A DNA stretch of 42,804 nucleotides from Planctomycetia bacterium (GTDB taxonomy: Bacteria > Planctomycetota > Planctomycetia > Pirellulales > Thermoguttaceae): positions 1 through 42,804 of the forward strand of contig JAUNMR010000030.1 in assembly GCA_030537455.1 (NCBI GenBank). Direction: 5' to 3'. Shown here piece by piece: positions 15,838 through 23,489 of the stretch; positions within the stretch are counted from its first letter, which is position 1, and each line of letters starts with the position of its first letter. The translations under genes were made by a program, and so were the position numbers. The notes under the pieces were generated by a model. The model did no database searches and was not told where the DNA came from. It saw only the letters and a list, made by a program, of their open reading frames with translations.

Positions 15838-16038
15838 TCACGCGGCGTCCTTCTGCTCTTGCGACTCTTCAACGCAATTCTGCAGAGCGCCGTCATAAAG
15901 CTCCGCGCGGAGAATCGTCATACGTTCGTCGGCAACCACGCCCAAGCGGATCTTCGATCCCTTGATCTCAATCACTTTGATCTCAATGTCGTCGCCTACG
16001 TTAACGCCTTCTCCAAGTTTTCGCGATAACACTAACAT
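15838..16038 (-). CDS. csrA: carbon storage regulator, RNA-binding translational regulator
   Basis: The 66-residue protein starts with the canonical MLVLSRKLGEGVNVGDDIEI and continues VIEIKGSKIRLGVVADERMT. This covers the first beta strand with Leu4 and Arg6 and the GxKxRLG strand that form the RNA-binding surface of CsrA dimers. The C-terminal tail (NCVEESQEQKDAA) is acidic and short. CsrA binds GGA-containing hairpins near ribosome sites of target mRNAs, changing translation or stability; targets often include glycogen, motility and biofilm genes. A GGAGTG ribosome site precedes the ATG and itself contains GGA, which could allow autoregulation (inference). The neighbour upstream on the same strand is a small conserved protein gene. 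Confidence 0.96.
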   Translation of the reverse strand: MLVLSRKLGEGVNVGDDIEIKVIEIKGSKIRLGVVADERMTILRAELYDGALQNCVEESQEQKDAA

Positions 16039-16170
16039 GATAACACTCCATTGTTACAACGTTCGCCTTCTTACAAAGACCAACGCATTTTTAAGTCGAA
16101 TCCCTTCGACCGTCTTATACCACGTCGCCAAACTTGTGTTTGAGACGTCGAACTCACGCTCGCGCGCGGT

Positions 16171-16485
16171 TCACCATGCGGTTAATCTCAGTTTACTCAG
16201 CGGAGTTTCGCCAAGTTCCACCAGACGATATCGCACGCCGGTCGGACCAAAGAAAAACACGCGATTGCGCGACTGTTCCCAGATCGCGGTAAACTCTACC
16301 GTGCGAGGACCGTGCACGCAGAACATTATGCCACAAATCTCACCGCCACGACGCAAAGGCGTCGACGACTTTGGAAACGCATCGGCTAATATATCATGAT
16401 CAGAACACAAGGTTCCGTAGACATACTCTTTTAATTCTTCTACCGTTGAAATAGAAGTCGATAAAGCGTATACCATAGCGTACAT
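16171..16485 (-). CDS. small conserved planctomycete-type protein upstream of csrA
   Basis: The 104-residue protein is cytoplasmic by composition, without signal or membrane segment. Distinct features are TVEELKEYVYGTLCSDHDIL near the N-terminus, then a beta-rich part RGGEICGIMFCVHGPRTVEF with TAIWEQSRNRVFFFGPTGVR. This pattern (RGG-x-CG-x-x-F-x-x-HGPR-x-x-x-x-x-AIW) resembles small uncharacterised planctomycetal proteins I have seen without assigned function. The start may be the ATG three codons later. It is transcribed toward csrA with a 130-base gap, so co-transcription is possible but not shown. Confidence 0.7.
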   Translation of the reverse strand: MYAMVYALSTSISTVEELKEYVYGTLCSDHDILADAFPKSSTPLRRGGEICGIMFCVHGPRTVEFTAIWEQSRNRVFFFGPTGVRYRLVELGETPLSKLRLTAW

Positions 16486-16810
16486 TCACTTAACGCTCAG
16501 TCGCCAGAATAGTCTGTGACCACGCGCTAATTATCAGAGGGGGGAACGTTAAACGCCATATTCCAAGCGTTACAACATAGCGTTGATTTATAAAATAGGG
16601 TATTTATATAAAATACAGAACTTATAAATCTCACTACACAAATTTTATCGGATAAAATCTCCGATTCGCCCCACCACTTTTCTTTGATAAAGCGCGACAA
16701 GTTTCTTTCAACGCCGTAGTAAATATAAGATTCGTTACAACTGTACCTTGACGCGCTCTATCTGCTCTAAGTCTTTATCTCACAAGAGGTCTTCCCCCCT
16801 GCTCGCCACA
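16486..16810. other. intergenic, AT-rich, nothing recognised
   Basis: About 325 bases between the M24 peptidase stop and the small conserved protein start. The part near 16580-16660 is AT-rich (tatttatataaaat) and may hold a promoter for the small protein. No gene or clear hairpin terminator for the peptidase was found. Confidence 0.4.
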
Positions 16811-17929
16811 CTAATCCGTCGCGCCCAGGTCGCTGGAAAGGATCTCCACCCCGGTTTCAGTCACCAGGACGTCGTCCTCCAATCGTATGCCCCCCCAACC
16901 CGGGAGATAAATGCCCGGTTCGACTGTTAAGACCATGCCCGGGCGCAATTGACCATGCGCACGAGGAGACAGACCGCCATAGTCGTGAACCACGCGACCA
17001 ATACCATGTCCGAGACCGTGCCCGAAATAGTCCCCGAAGCCCGCGTGCTTAATCGTATCGCGCGCCACCCGGTCGATCTCCTGACACGATACCCCCGGCG
17101 ACATTTTAGAAATCGCCGCGTCGTGCGCCTCCTGGACTATCTCAAAGACTTCCTTGAATTTCTTACGAAAAACTGCGTCCGCCTCGCCACGCGGCGTGAG
17201 GAACGCGCGCGTTAAATCGCCGACATAGCGATTCTGCTTCGCGCCCCAGTCGATTAAGACCATTGACGCGTCTGCAAGACGCTGACCTCGCGTGGGTATC
17301 GCATGGGGCAACGCGGCACGAGCGTCATAAGCAATGATTGAGGGAAAAGACACGTCGTCGCCGCCATGCTTGCGGAAAAGATACTCCAACTCGTCGCGTA
17401 AGTCCGCCTCCGTCTGCTCCGACGACATGGCTCCGCGTAAGGAACGATACGCCTTAATCGACGTGTCAATCGCCTGACGAATCGCCGCAATCTCCCCCTC
17501 GTCTTTGATCTCGCGCAGACTCTCTATATCAGAATCGCGCGGTACAAACTCAATCTCCGGAAACGCCTCGGTCAGCGCGCGATAGAACGCCACCGTCATT
17601 GTGCTCGCCTCGATCCCGACGCGCAACTTCTTAGCCTGACCTAAAACGCCATTGCCAATCGCCTCGCGTACTAGCTGTAACGACGTCTGTCCACTGTGCC
17701 GAATCAAAGCGTCAATCTCCGGGCATTCCTCTGCAATCTGCTCCTCAAAGCGCGTATCGCTCAAAAGAACCTGCTCCTGGCTCCCTAATAACAAAAAAGA
17801 ATCGTCCCCATTGAAACCCGTAAGATAGGACACGTTTATCGGATCAGTCGCTAAAAAACCGTCCAATTCCTCTCGTGACATAATCGCGCGCAAATCTGCA
17901 CGACGTTTCGACTCTGACGCTCTCAACAT
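16811..17929 (-). CDS. M24-family Xaa-Pro peptidase (aminopeptidase P / prolidase type)
   Basis: The 372-residue protein has the two-domain layout of Xaa-Pro peptidases. The N-terminal creatinase-like domain contains SYLTGFNGDDSFLLL and LLSDTRF. The C-terminal pita-bread catalytic domain carries the five metal ligands: Asp in LIDWGAK, Asp in VGDLTRAF, His in GHGLGHGIG, Glu in TVEPGIYLP and Glu in GIRLEDDVLV. The catalytic-site motif GHGLGHGIGRVVHD is complete. Such enzymes remove N-terminal residues before proline or cleave Xaa-Pro dipeptides using two Mn or similar ions, in the cytoplasm; no signal peptide is present. Sequence alone does not separate PepP from PepQ, though the length fits the short bacterial PepQ-like group. 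Only a weak GAGA lies before the ATG. Confidence 0.92.
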   Translation of the reverse strand: MLRASESKRRADLRAIMSREELDGFLATDPINVSYLTGFNGDDSFLLLGSQEQVLLSDTRFEEQIAEECPEIDALIRHSGQTSLQLVREAIGNGVLGQAKKLRVGIEASTMTVAFYRALTEAFPEIEFVPRDSDIESLREIKDEGEIAAIRQAIDTSIKAYRSLRGAMSSEQTEADLRDELEYLFRKHGGDDVSFPSIIAYDARAALPHAIPTRGQRLADASMVLIDWGAKQNRYVGDLTRAFLTPRGEADAVFRKKFKEVFEIVQEAHDAAISKMSPGVSCQEIDRVARDTIKHAGFGDYFGHGLGHGIGRVVHDYGGLSPRAHGQLRPGMVLTVEPGIYLPGWGGIRLEDDVLVTETGVEILSSDLGATD

Positions 17930-18092
17930 AGTATCTCTACAATATCTCTTTCACCGCGCTATCCACGCGCTAAGCATTGACTTAAATCCAACCGCCCTGC
18001 CGCGTTGAGCGACGCTCTGGAATCTCTTTTTTCATTCTATTGTTCTGCGTCACGACGTCGAATCAGACGTCGCAATCGCAGATCAGAGGTAT

Positions 18093-18126
18093 TAAAAAAA
18101 GGAAGCCGCACTAAACGACTTCCTTA
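18093..18126 (-). terminator. rho-independent terminator of the microcompartment operon
   Basis: On the minus strand AAGGAAG (18119-18125) and CTTCCTT (18099-18105) enclose a 13-base loop and are followed by a T run. It lies some 65 bases after the aldolase stop and marks the end of the locus. Confidence 0.8.
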
Positions 18127-18161
18127 TCAAATTCTACACACGCCGCGTCGCAATAGCGACA

Positions 18162-18177
18162 GTTTTCACGTGGAACA
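18162..18177. promoter_or_regulatory. second parS-like site
   Basis: Read on the minus strand the site is TGTTCCACGTGAAAAC. It matches the parS consensus TGTTNCACGTGAAACA at all positions except the last two, including the complete TTNCACGTGAAA core. It lies between genes (aldolase stop and operon terminator), 5.3 kb from the perfect site at 12853. Confidence 0.6.
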
Positions 18178-18188
18178 GATTATTTATT

Positions 18189-19079
18189 TCACTTTTTGCC
18201 CATCATTTCGATGACGCGGTCCGCGATAGACCTAACGAGCGCTTCGGTTTGCGGATCTTTCCCCACTTCGACGTTATTATTGAGAATCGGGTTGGACGCG
18301 CAACCGCAAGGCTCAGAATCGCCACGACGGAATCTCGGCGGATCGAACGCGCGATGCTGCACGCCAGTTTCGGTCCAGCTGTCGCGGAACATATCGTTGG
18401 CGCACAGTTCACAGTTCTCAGCCTGCAGGCGCGGATCCTTAATACCCCACTTGGTCTTGAGCTGTAACAGCGCTTCCGCTTCGTCTTTGCTGAAGTAGCT
18501 CGTCTTGCCAAGGTCATGAGAGATCATAAGAATACGGCAGTAGGCGTCGAGAATTTCGGTGAGCCAGTAGGCCTTTTCAACTGTCGGACCCAAACTGACG
18601 GTACCGTGGTTGGCCAAGACGATAATGTCAGACTTGTGAATGAACGGCAGAACGGTGTCAGCGAACTCTTGACCGCCCGGGATCGCGTACTTCGCAATTG
18701 GGACGTCGCCCATGTAAATATCGACTTCCGGCAGAACGCATTGCGGAATCGGCTCTTTCGCAATACCGAACGCGGTAGGATAAGGCGGATGGCAGTGCAG
18801 AACCGAACGAACTTCCGGACGTTCCTTCATGATCGTCAGGTGCAAGAAGATCTCGCTTGTTCGTTTACGCGTACCGGCAATTTGATTGCCTTCCATGTCG
18901 ACGATACAGAGATCCTCGGGCTTCATAAAGCCCTTACAAATTTGCGTCGGGGTGCACACAACGCGATTTTCATCGATACGGTAACTAATGTTACCATCGT
19001 TCGCGGCGGCAAACCCACGATTGTACAATCTGCGACCAATATCACAGATTTCGTCTTTTACTTGATGCAAATTAAGCAT
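18189..19079 (-). CDS. class II aldolase of the PV microcompartment, with C-terminal cargo helix
   Basis: The 296-residue protein belongs to the class II aldolase/adducin family. GNISYRID near residue 30, LHCHPPYP (zinc His pair), and VLANHGTVSLG with the third His are the active-site landmarks. In PV microcompartments this enzyme cleaves L-fuculose-1-phosphate or L-rhamnulose-1-phosphate to dihydroxyacetone phosphate and lactaldehyde. After the aldolase domain (about 215 residues) there is an extra region with CELCANDM and CGCASNP. It ends in the amphipathic helix DPQTEALVRSIADRVIEMMG, which resembles a cargo encapsulation peptide and shares EALVRS with the aldehyde dehydrogenase. It is the last gene of the locus, before a terminator. 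AGGA precedes the ATG. The C-terminal placement of the tag is clear; sugar specificity is inferred from the family. Confidence 0.9.
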   Translation of the reverse strand: MLNLHQVKDEICDIGRRLYNRGFAAANDGNISYRIDENRVVCTPTQICKGFMKPEDLCIVDMEGNQIAGTRKRTSEIFLHLTIMKERPEVRSVLHCHPPYPTAFGIAKEPIPQCVLPEVDIYMGDVPIAKYAIPGGQEFADTVLPFIHKSDIIVLANHGTVSLGPTVEKAYWLTEILDAYCRILMISHDLGKTSYFSKDEAEALLQLKTKWGIKDPRLQAENCELCANDMFRDSWTETGVQHRAFDPPRFRRGDSEPCGCASNPILNNNVEVGKDPQTEALVRSIADRVIEMMGKK

Positions 19080-19247
19080 TCGCTTTTCCTTTTGCTACAG
19101 AACGTCGTAACAACAAGCGCTCGCTACTTCGACATGTTGTTTGGCATATGAGGTTCTCGCAAGTTCCGCAACGTCGCCACGATTCTACCGTATGCGCCGC
19201 GCGGTCACGATGATAAAATTCAATTCAAACTTGTACTCAAACGGTCG

Positions 19248-19661
19248 CTACTTCTGCGCAAGCTGACGCGTCGTTTCGTAATCGATTTCCAACTCGTCAA
19301 TAATCGCACCGCCAAAGGCGTCGACCGGTTTTTTGTCGTCCACAAAAACCGCGGCGGCTTCTGCGCCTTCACTAAAGGCGAGCCACTCTCCAATCGCGGC
19401 GGAACAATCGTCGTATACCACGATCTGCCCTGCCCAATCTTGCGGAATCGGCGCGGATTTCAAACGCTCCACCGCTTCGCCAATACGCTCGCCTTCATTG
19501 AGCGCACGCTCCTGTTCCGCGCTTGCCTGCGCCTCTTCAATTGGCGTCGGCTCCACAAGATCCTTGAACGTCAACGGAATGAGGATTTTAAATTGCGCGC
19601 CGACTAAACTAGGATGGACGCGATTAAGCGTTACTTTGCCAACGACCTGACCTATTCGCAT
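19248..19661 (-). CDS. BMC-P (EutN/CcmL) pentameric shell protein with insertion
   Basis: The start MRIGQVVGKVTLNRVHPSLV and the LVGAQFKILIPL strand are typical of the EutN/CcmL family, whose pentamers close the vertices of microcompartments. Family proteins are about 90 residues; this one has 137. An approximately 35-residue, Glu/Ala-rich helical insert (about residues 35-72) follows the second strand before the core resumes with QIVVYDDCSAAIGEWLAFSE. VFVDDKKPVDAFGGAIIDEL matches the C-terminal strand, which normally reads GIID. I chose the ATG at 19661, which follows TAGGAAGA, over a start 29 codons upstream inside the preceding gene. Sixteen bases separate it from the unknown protein gene upstream. 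Confidence 0.85.
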   Translation of the reverse strand: MRIGQVVGKVTLNRVHPSLVGAQFKILIPLTFKDLVEPTPIEEAQASAEQERALNEGERIGEAVERLKSAPIPQDWAGQIVVYDDCSAAIGEWLAFSEGAEAAAVFVDDKKPVDAFGGAIIDELEIDYETTRQLAQK

Positions 19662-19677
19662 CTGCGTCTTCCTAATT

Positions 19678-20478
19678 TCAGCTCTGTTGTAGGAATATAT
19701 CGACGATCTGTCGAAGTTGATAAGGTCCCACGCGTCGCGGATCCACAACTAATACATTGGCGTTTGTTGAGGAAACGTCATATTTCGTCTGCTCAAAACC
19801 AGTGGCGAGAACCGCGCGAACGCCCGAAAGTCGATTCAGCCAGATTAGACCCTTGGCGGAATCGTGCGTGGTCACAACGACCCTCAGCGCGCCGTCGGCG
19901 TTCACACGCTCCGAGATCTCTTGCGACGTCGTTTTGAGGCAATCCAGACGTATAACGCTCAGTTCCGCATTACGCTCCAAATAATGCATAAGTCCACGTG
20001 GCGCCGATTCTTCATTTGGAAGACAGACCGCGACCAGGCACGGCGTCTTCTTGGCGTCAACCTTAACGCTCACATTGCCCGCGCCAACGCTCCGACTCGA
20101 TTTCTTAGGAGTTTGACACGCGTGAACCAATGTGATTTCTTCTTTTTTCAGCCAGTCCAAGACCGACGGCGTAATCACAGCGTTCACCGGCGCTTGCCAC
20201 GTCTTACACGACGTCTGTGACGCCCAACGCTTCACCGCGTTCAAGGTTGCCACGCGCTCGGGAATTTCAAAGACCGACGGCTGCTCAACGACCGGTTCCG
20301 CTGATTCAACCTTCTTTGCGCCGGCTGACTGTGTAGCGGCGCCGCGTACCGCACGAAAATCCTGGGTGAGCGCAACGCTAACGCTCGACGCGCTACTATC
20401 GCTAGTAACGCCCGAGGCGCGTAGGTCCGACATAATTTTGCCGACCAGGTCGTCTATATCCCAAGTGCGCTCTGCCAT
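19678..20478 (-). CDS. microcompartment-locus protein of unknown function with probable N-terminal cargo helix
   Basis: I do not recognise the fold. The 266-residue protein begins MAERTWDIDDLVGKIMSDLR, an amphipathic helix like the terminal tags of microcompartment cargo, followed by a Ser/Ala-rich linker (residues 22-75), as in tagged cargo proteins. The body has alternating hydrophobic strands and helices (LVAVCLPNEE, LSVIRLDCLK, LRVVVTTHDSAKGLIWLNRL, ANVLVVDPRRVGPYQLRQIV). This suggests an alpha/beta protein, possibly nucleotide- or sugar-binding. It sits between two BMC-P genes, 16 and 17 bases from each, so it is surely part of the operon. The longer frame from 20538 overlaps the previous gene and is less likely. 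Function unknown. Confidence 0.75.
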   Translation of the reverse strand: MAERTWDIDDLVGKIMSDLRASGVTSDSSASSVSVALTQDFRAVRGAATQSAGAKKVESAEPVVEQPSVFEIPERVATLNAVKRWASQTSCKTWQAPVNAVITPSVLDWLKKEEITLVHACQTPKKSSRSVGAGNVSVKVDAKKTPCLVAVCLPNEESAPRGLMHYLERNAELSVIRLDCLKTTSQEISERVNADGALRVVVTTHDSAKGLIWLNRLSGVRAVLATGFEQTKYDVSSTNANVLVVDPRRVGPYQLRQIVDIFLQQS

Positions 20479-20495
20479 TTTCGCTTTTACCCAAT

Positions 20496-20768
20496 TTACT
20501 CGTGTTTTTGCGCGTCGATAATACCAACGACGCCCCAACGCGCCGGAGTCGCGCGCGTGCCGATGATTTCATTGCCTGTATAGGAACCGTCGCTGGTAAT
20601 AAGCACAAGATCGCCAACGCCCGCGCCAAGTTTGTCATAGACTATTGACGGCGCTCCCTCTGGCTTGCCTGCTGTGGTCACCGGCTGAACCACCAGCATT
20701 TTCTGCCCTACCAGAGAGTGATGCTTCACGATTGACGTCGCGTGACCTATGACCCGCGCTCGATTCAT
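20496..20768 (-). CDS. BMC-P (EutN/CcmL) pentameric shell protein
   Basis: A compact 90-residue EutN/CcmL domain: MNRARVIGHATSIVKHHSLV, the GQKMLVVQPV strand, DKLGAGVGDLVLITSDGS and the C-terminal VVGIIDAQ. These match the beta-barrel family that forms pentameric vertex caps of microcompartment shells. AGGGCG precedes the ATG. Next to the unknown cargo-like protein. Confidence 0.93.
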   Translation of the reverse strand: MNRARVIGHATSIVKHHSLVGQKMLVVQPVTTAGKPEGAPSIVYDKLGAGVGDLVLITSDGSYTGNEIIGTRATPARWGVVGIIDAQKHE

Positions 20769-20811
20769 CTCTACGCCCTATGACTTGTGTAATGCCAAAA
20801 AACTAGGCGCC

Positions 20812-21390
20812 CTACTTCGATTCGGAAACCTCGTCAAACGCCACGCTATCGCCAAAGAGCGGCTCCTTCGCCTCTGGCTCCTTGCTATGACTATGACTGT
20901 GACGATGACCGAAACGCCGCCCCTCAGAACTCTTGCTATGATGCGAAGAGCCGTGAGAGCGACTGTGAGAACTGGATCCATGACGAGAGTGACCGGACTT
21001 CGTCGACGAGCCGCCAATGAGTTCTGCACGACGCGCCTTTGTTTGGGCGCTAAGCTCCTCCTGTGCCTTATAACGTCGCAAACTCATTGACGTCACAATA
21101 TCCGTAAAAGTCGTCAGCGCAAAAAAGGCGTAGACTAAAACCACAACGTCGAGATTGTGATATAGTTTATATCCTATGCCAAAAAGCCAACCGAGTAGCG
21201 CGACAATGCGCAAAGCCGAACCGCCCTGAAAGTTCGAACCGCGAAGCGCTCTGAACCAACACAATCCGAAACAGAACGTCATTCCCAATTCAAACCAACT
21301 CATATAGCGGAGAGTTTCCCAGAAATACGTCCATTCAAAGTCGTGTATCGTCATTGGGACAGTTCGGCTAAAAAATTGGTAGCGCCACAT
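20812..21390 (-). CDS. membrane protein in the microcompartment operon with His/Ser-rich tail
   Basis: The N-terminal half is hydrophobic with probably four membrane segments (FELGMTFCFGLCWF; ALRIVALLGWLFGIGYKLYH; VVVLVYAFFALTTFTDIVTS). The C-terminal 80 residues are basic and then a Ser/His repeat tail (HSRHGSSSHSRSHGSSHH, GHRHSHSHSK), with 11 His. I do not recognise a family. A membrane protein inside the shell-gene operon is unexpected, because the shell is a soluble protein structure. It could anchor or position the organelle, transport a substrate, or bind metal for the aldolase (all inference). The start at 21390 follows GAAGAA; an ATG 12 codons later is possible. Confidence 0.7.
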   Translation of the reverse strand: MWRYQFFSRTVPMTIHDFEWTYFWETLRYMSWFELGMTFCFGLCWFRALRGSNFQGGSALRIVALLGWLFGIGYKLYHNLDVVVLVYAFFALTTFTDIVTSMSLRRYKAQEELSAQTKARRAELIGGSSTKSGHSRHGSSSHSRSHGSSHHSKSSEGRRFGHRHSHSHSKEPEAKEPLFGDSVAFDEVSESK

Positions 21391-21470
21391 AGTCGTTCTT
21401 CACGACAAAGCGACTCGTTAAGGCGGCGTCGCGCGAGACTTACACGCGCAACGCCGCCGGTCATTAGTCA

Positions 21471-22925
21471 TTAGCGACCGAGAATGTGAAGGCTTTCGCA
21501 CATCGCACAACGACGACTACGCGTAAAGGTCAAAGGACGCGTAATACCTTCGCCAGTGGGACCGGCGATCGAGTAAGAACCATAGCCCTCGCCGCCGCCG
21601 CCATTGCCCGCGGTGCTCGGTCCGTTCTTAACGAAGATCGTTGTGTCAAGAAGCTTACCCATCTTCGTCATATTAACTACGTTATTGGAATGGATCATTG
21701 CGGTATGTCGGAAACCATGTTCCATTTCATACGCGCGCTCGATCGCTTCATCGACGTCCTTACAACGTACAAATGGCAGGAACGGCATCATCTGTTCCAC
21801 CGGCACGAACGGGTTGCTGTAATCGGTTTCGCCGAAGAGCATTTCGACGGAATCCGAGACGCTCTTGCCAATGCCCGCGGCCAGAACAGAAGCGTCTTTA
21901 CCGAGAAATTCACGGCTAGGCGCATTGTGGCGCGCGGCGCCCTCCCCGACTTGAATGATACCGCGTTGCGTCATCGCGGCGACCTCGACCGAGTTCAGAC
22001 GCACAGCGCCGGCGCGCTCCATAGCGTCCATCATCTTGTCGAAGACCGAGTCGACGACGAAAACTTCTTTCTCCGCCAAGCACAGCAAATTATTGTCGTA
22101 GGCGCCGCCGAGAATAATACAACGCGCGGCACGATCCAAGTCAGCGGTTTCGTCCACAACGACCGGCGGATTACCCGGACCGGCCACAATCGCGCGTTTG
22201 GTCTGCGACATAGCGGCTTTCGCAACGCCCGCGCCGCCGGTGACGACTAGCAGGTTGACCTTCGGGTGCTTAAAGATCACATCGGCCGTTTGCAACGTCG
22301 GGTTCGTCATGACAGCCATCAGGTTGTCAATACCAAATTCGGCATAGATCGCCTGATTAAAGCGTTTCACGCCCTCAATCGCGACTTGACGTCCGCTCGG
22401 GTGAGGATTAAAGACAACGGTATTGCCCGCGGCGATCATATTAATGGAGTTGTTGGCGATCGTCGGCAAGGAGTGTGTGACCGGGGTAATCGCGCCAATA
22501 ACGCCAAAGGGCGCGTGTTCAATAACCGTGAGACCATAGTCGCCGCTGAAGACCTCCGAAGAGAGCGCTTCAACGCCCTGAGCGTTATAGCCGACGTTCA
22601 GAAGTTTGTCGATCTTATGCTCCAGACGACCAATCTTCGTCTCTTGCATTTCCATAGTACCGAGCTCAACGCTCTGCTCGATACAGATGCGACGAATTTG
22701 ATCGAGCATTTTTTTACGATCGGCAATGGTACGACGAGAAAGTTCCTCAAAGGCATTGCGCGCCGCGTCAACCGCTTCATTAGGATCTTCAAAGAGACCA
22801 TAACGACCCGCATAACTCTTGGGCGCGCCGCCGCCCAACGCGCTCGCGCTCGACGACGACATATCCAAACGAGACAAGACCTCCTGCAAAACGCTACGAA
22901 CTAACGCTTCATTGACGTCCGCCAT
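21471..22925 (-). CDS. CoA-acylating aldehyde dehydrogenase (PduP/EutE type) of the microcompartment
   Basis: The 484-residue protein converts an aldehyde, CoA and NAD+ to acyl-CoA and NADH inside the shell; in PV loci the substrate is lactaldehyde or propionaldehyde. It begins with the amphipathic tag MADVNEALVRSVLQEVLSRL, then a Ser/Ala/Gly linker (22-35), then the dehydrogenase. The catalytic cysteine is Cys282 in DNNLLCLAEKEV, the PduP/EutE form of the motif. ITPVTHSLPT and VVFNPHPSGR mark the cofactor domain, and LLVVTGGAGVAKAAM the Rossmann strand. It ends in a Cys-containing tail (RSRRCAMCESL). I chose the ATG at 22925, preceded by TAGGAG; the frame reaches 39 codons further without a ribosome site. 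Confidence 0.95.
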   Translation of the reverse strand: MADVNEALVRSVLQEVLSRLDMSSSSASALGGGAPKSYAGRYGLFEDPNEAVDAARNAFEELSRRTIADRKKMLDQIRRICIEQSVELGTMEMQETKIGRLEHKIDKLLNVGYNAQGVEALSSEVFSGDYGLTVIEHAPFGVIGAITPVTHSLPTIANNSINMIAAGNTVVFNPHPSGRQVAIEGVKRFNQAIYAEFGIDNLMAVMTNPTLQTADVIFKHPKVNLLVVTGGAGVAKAAMSQTKRAIVAGPGNPPVVVDETADLDRAARCIILGGAYDNNLLCLAEKEVFVVDSVFDKMMDAMERAGAVRLNSVEVAAMTQRGIIQVGEGAARHNAPSREFLGKDASVLAAGIGKSVSDSVEMLFGETDYSNPFVPVEQMMPFLPFVRCKDVDEAIERAYEMEHGFRHTAMIHSNNVVNMTKMGKLLDTTIFVKNGPSTAGNGGGGEGYGSYSIAGPTGEGITRPLTFTRSRRCAMCESLHILGR

Positions 22926-23115
22926 TTTATTATCGCTCCTATGATAAAAAGATCGACGACTCGCGCCCGAGGCGCTCATGTCGCGTTTACGACTAATACC
23001 GCGCGACGTCTTGCGCCCCGTTCGACGATCCCTTTGAATCATCTTTCTATTCTTCTCTTATGTACATTATACCCAACTGTCGCATAGCGCGTCGTACGCA
23101 CGCGACACGAACGCA

Positions 23116-23421
23116 TTATTCCAAAGGAATCGTTTTGTGTTCCACATTCACCGTGTCGATTATGCCAATAATAGTACAATCGACCGGTAGCGGCTTAGTT
23201 TCCGGCGTCATTCTAGCGCTTGAGCCTTGTACTGCCAGGACAAACTGCCCCTCGCCCGCGCCGACTACGTCTACCGCCACCAATGAACGACTCGTTGTGA
23301 TAAAGTGATCGCGAGATTTAGGCTCGATCACGTACGGTTCTATCATCATTAATTTCGAACCGCGCATCGATTCGGTCTTTTGTGTGGAGACCACCGAGCC
23401 GACTATCTTAGCAATAAACAT
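23116..23421 (-). CDS. BMC-P (EutN/CcmL) pentameric shell protein
   Basis: A 101-residue EutN/CcmL protein: MFIAKIVGSVVSTQKTESM, GSKLMMIEPY, VVGAGEGQFVLAVQGSSAR and the final CTIIGIIDTVNV. This is the third BMC-P gene of the locus. Shell vertices use pentamers; three paralogues suggest alternative vertices or hetero-pentamers. AGAGGAA precedes the ATG. It sits between acetate kinase and the aldehyde dehydrogenase. Confidence 0.94.
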   Translation of the reverse strand: MFIAKIVGSVVSTQKTESMRGSKLMMIEPYVIEPKSRDHFITTSRSLVAVDVVGAGEGQFVLAVQGSSARMTPETKPLPVDCTIIGIIDTVNVEHKTIPLE

Positions 23422-23489
23422 ACCGAGTTCCTCTGAGCGTCCACCGCGCGCGACAATACTGCGCCGCGCGCGGCGTCTTACCGCGTCGA

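Noticed and set aside
19661..19748. Longer N-terminus for the BMC-P protein
   Set aside because: The extension overlaps the preceding gene and lacks similarity; the ATG at 19661 has a good ribosome site and the family N-terminus.
21486..22250. 254-codon plus-strand frame inside the aldehyde dehydrogenase gene
   Set aside because: Antisense shadow of a clearly conserved enzyme; basic, Arg-rich translation typical of such shadows.
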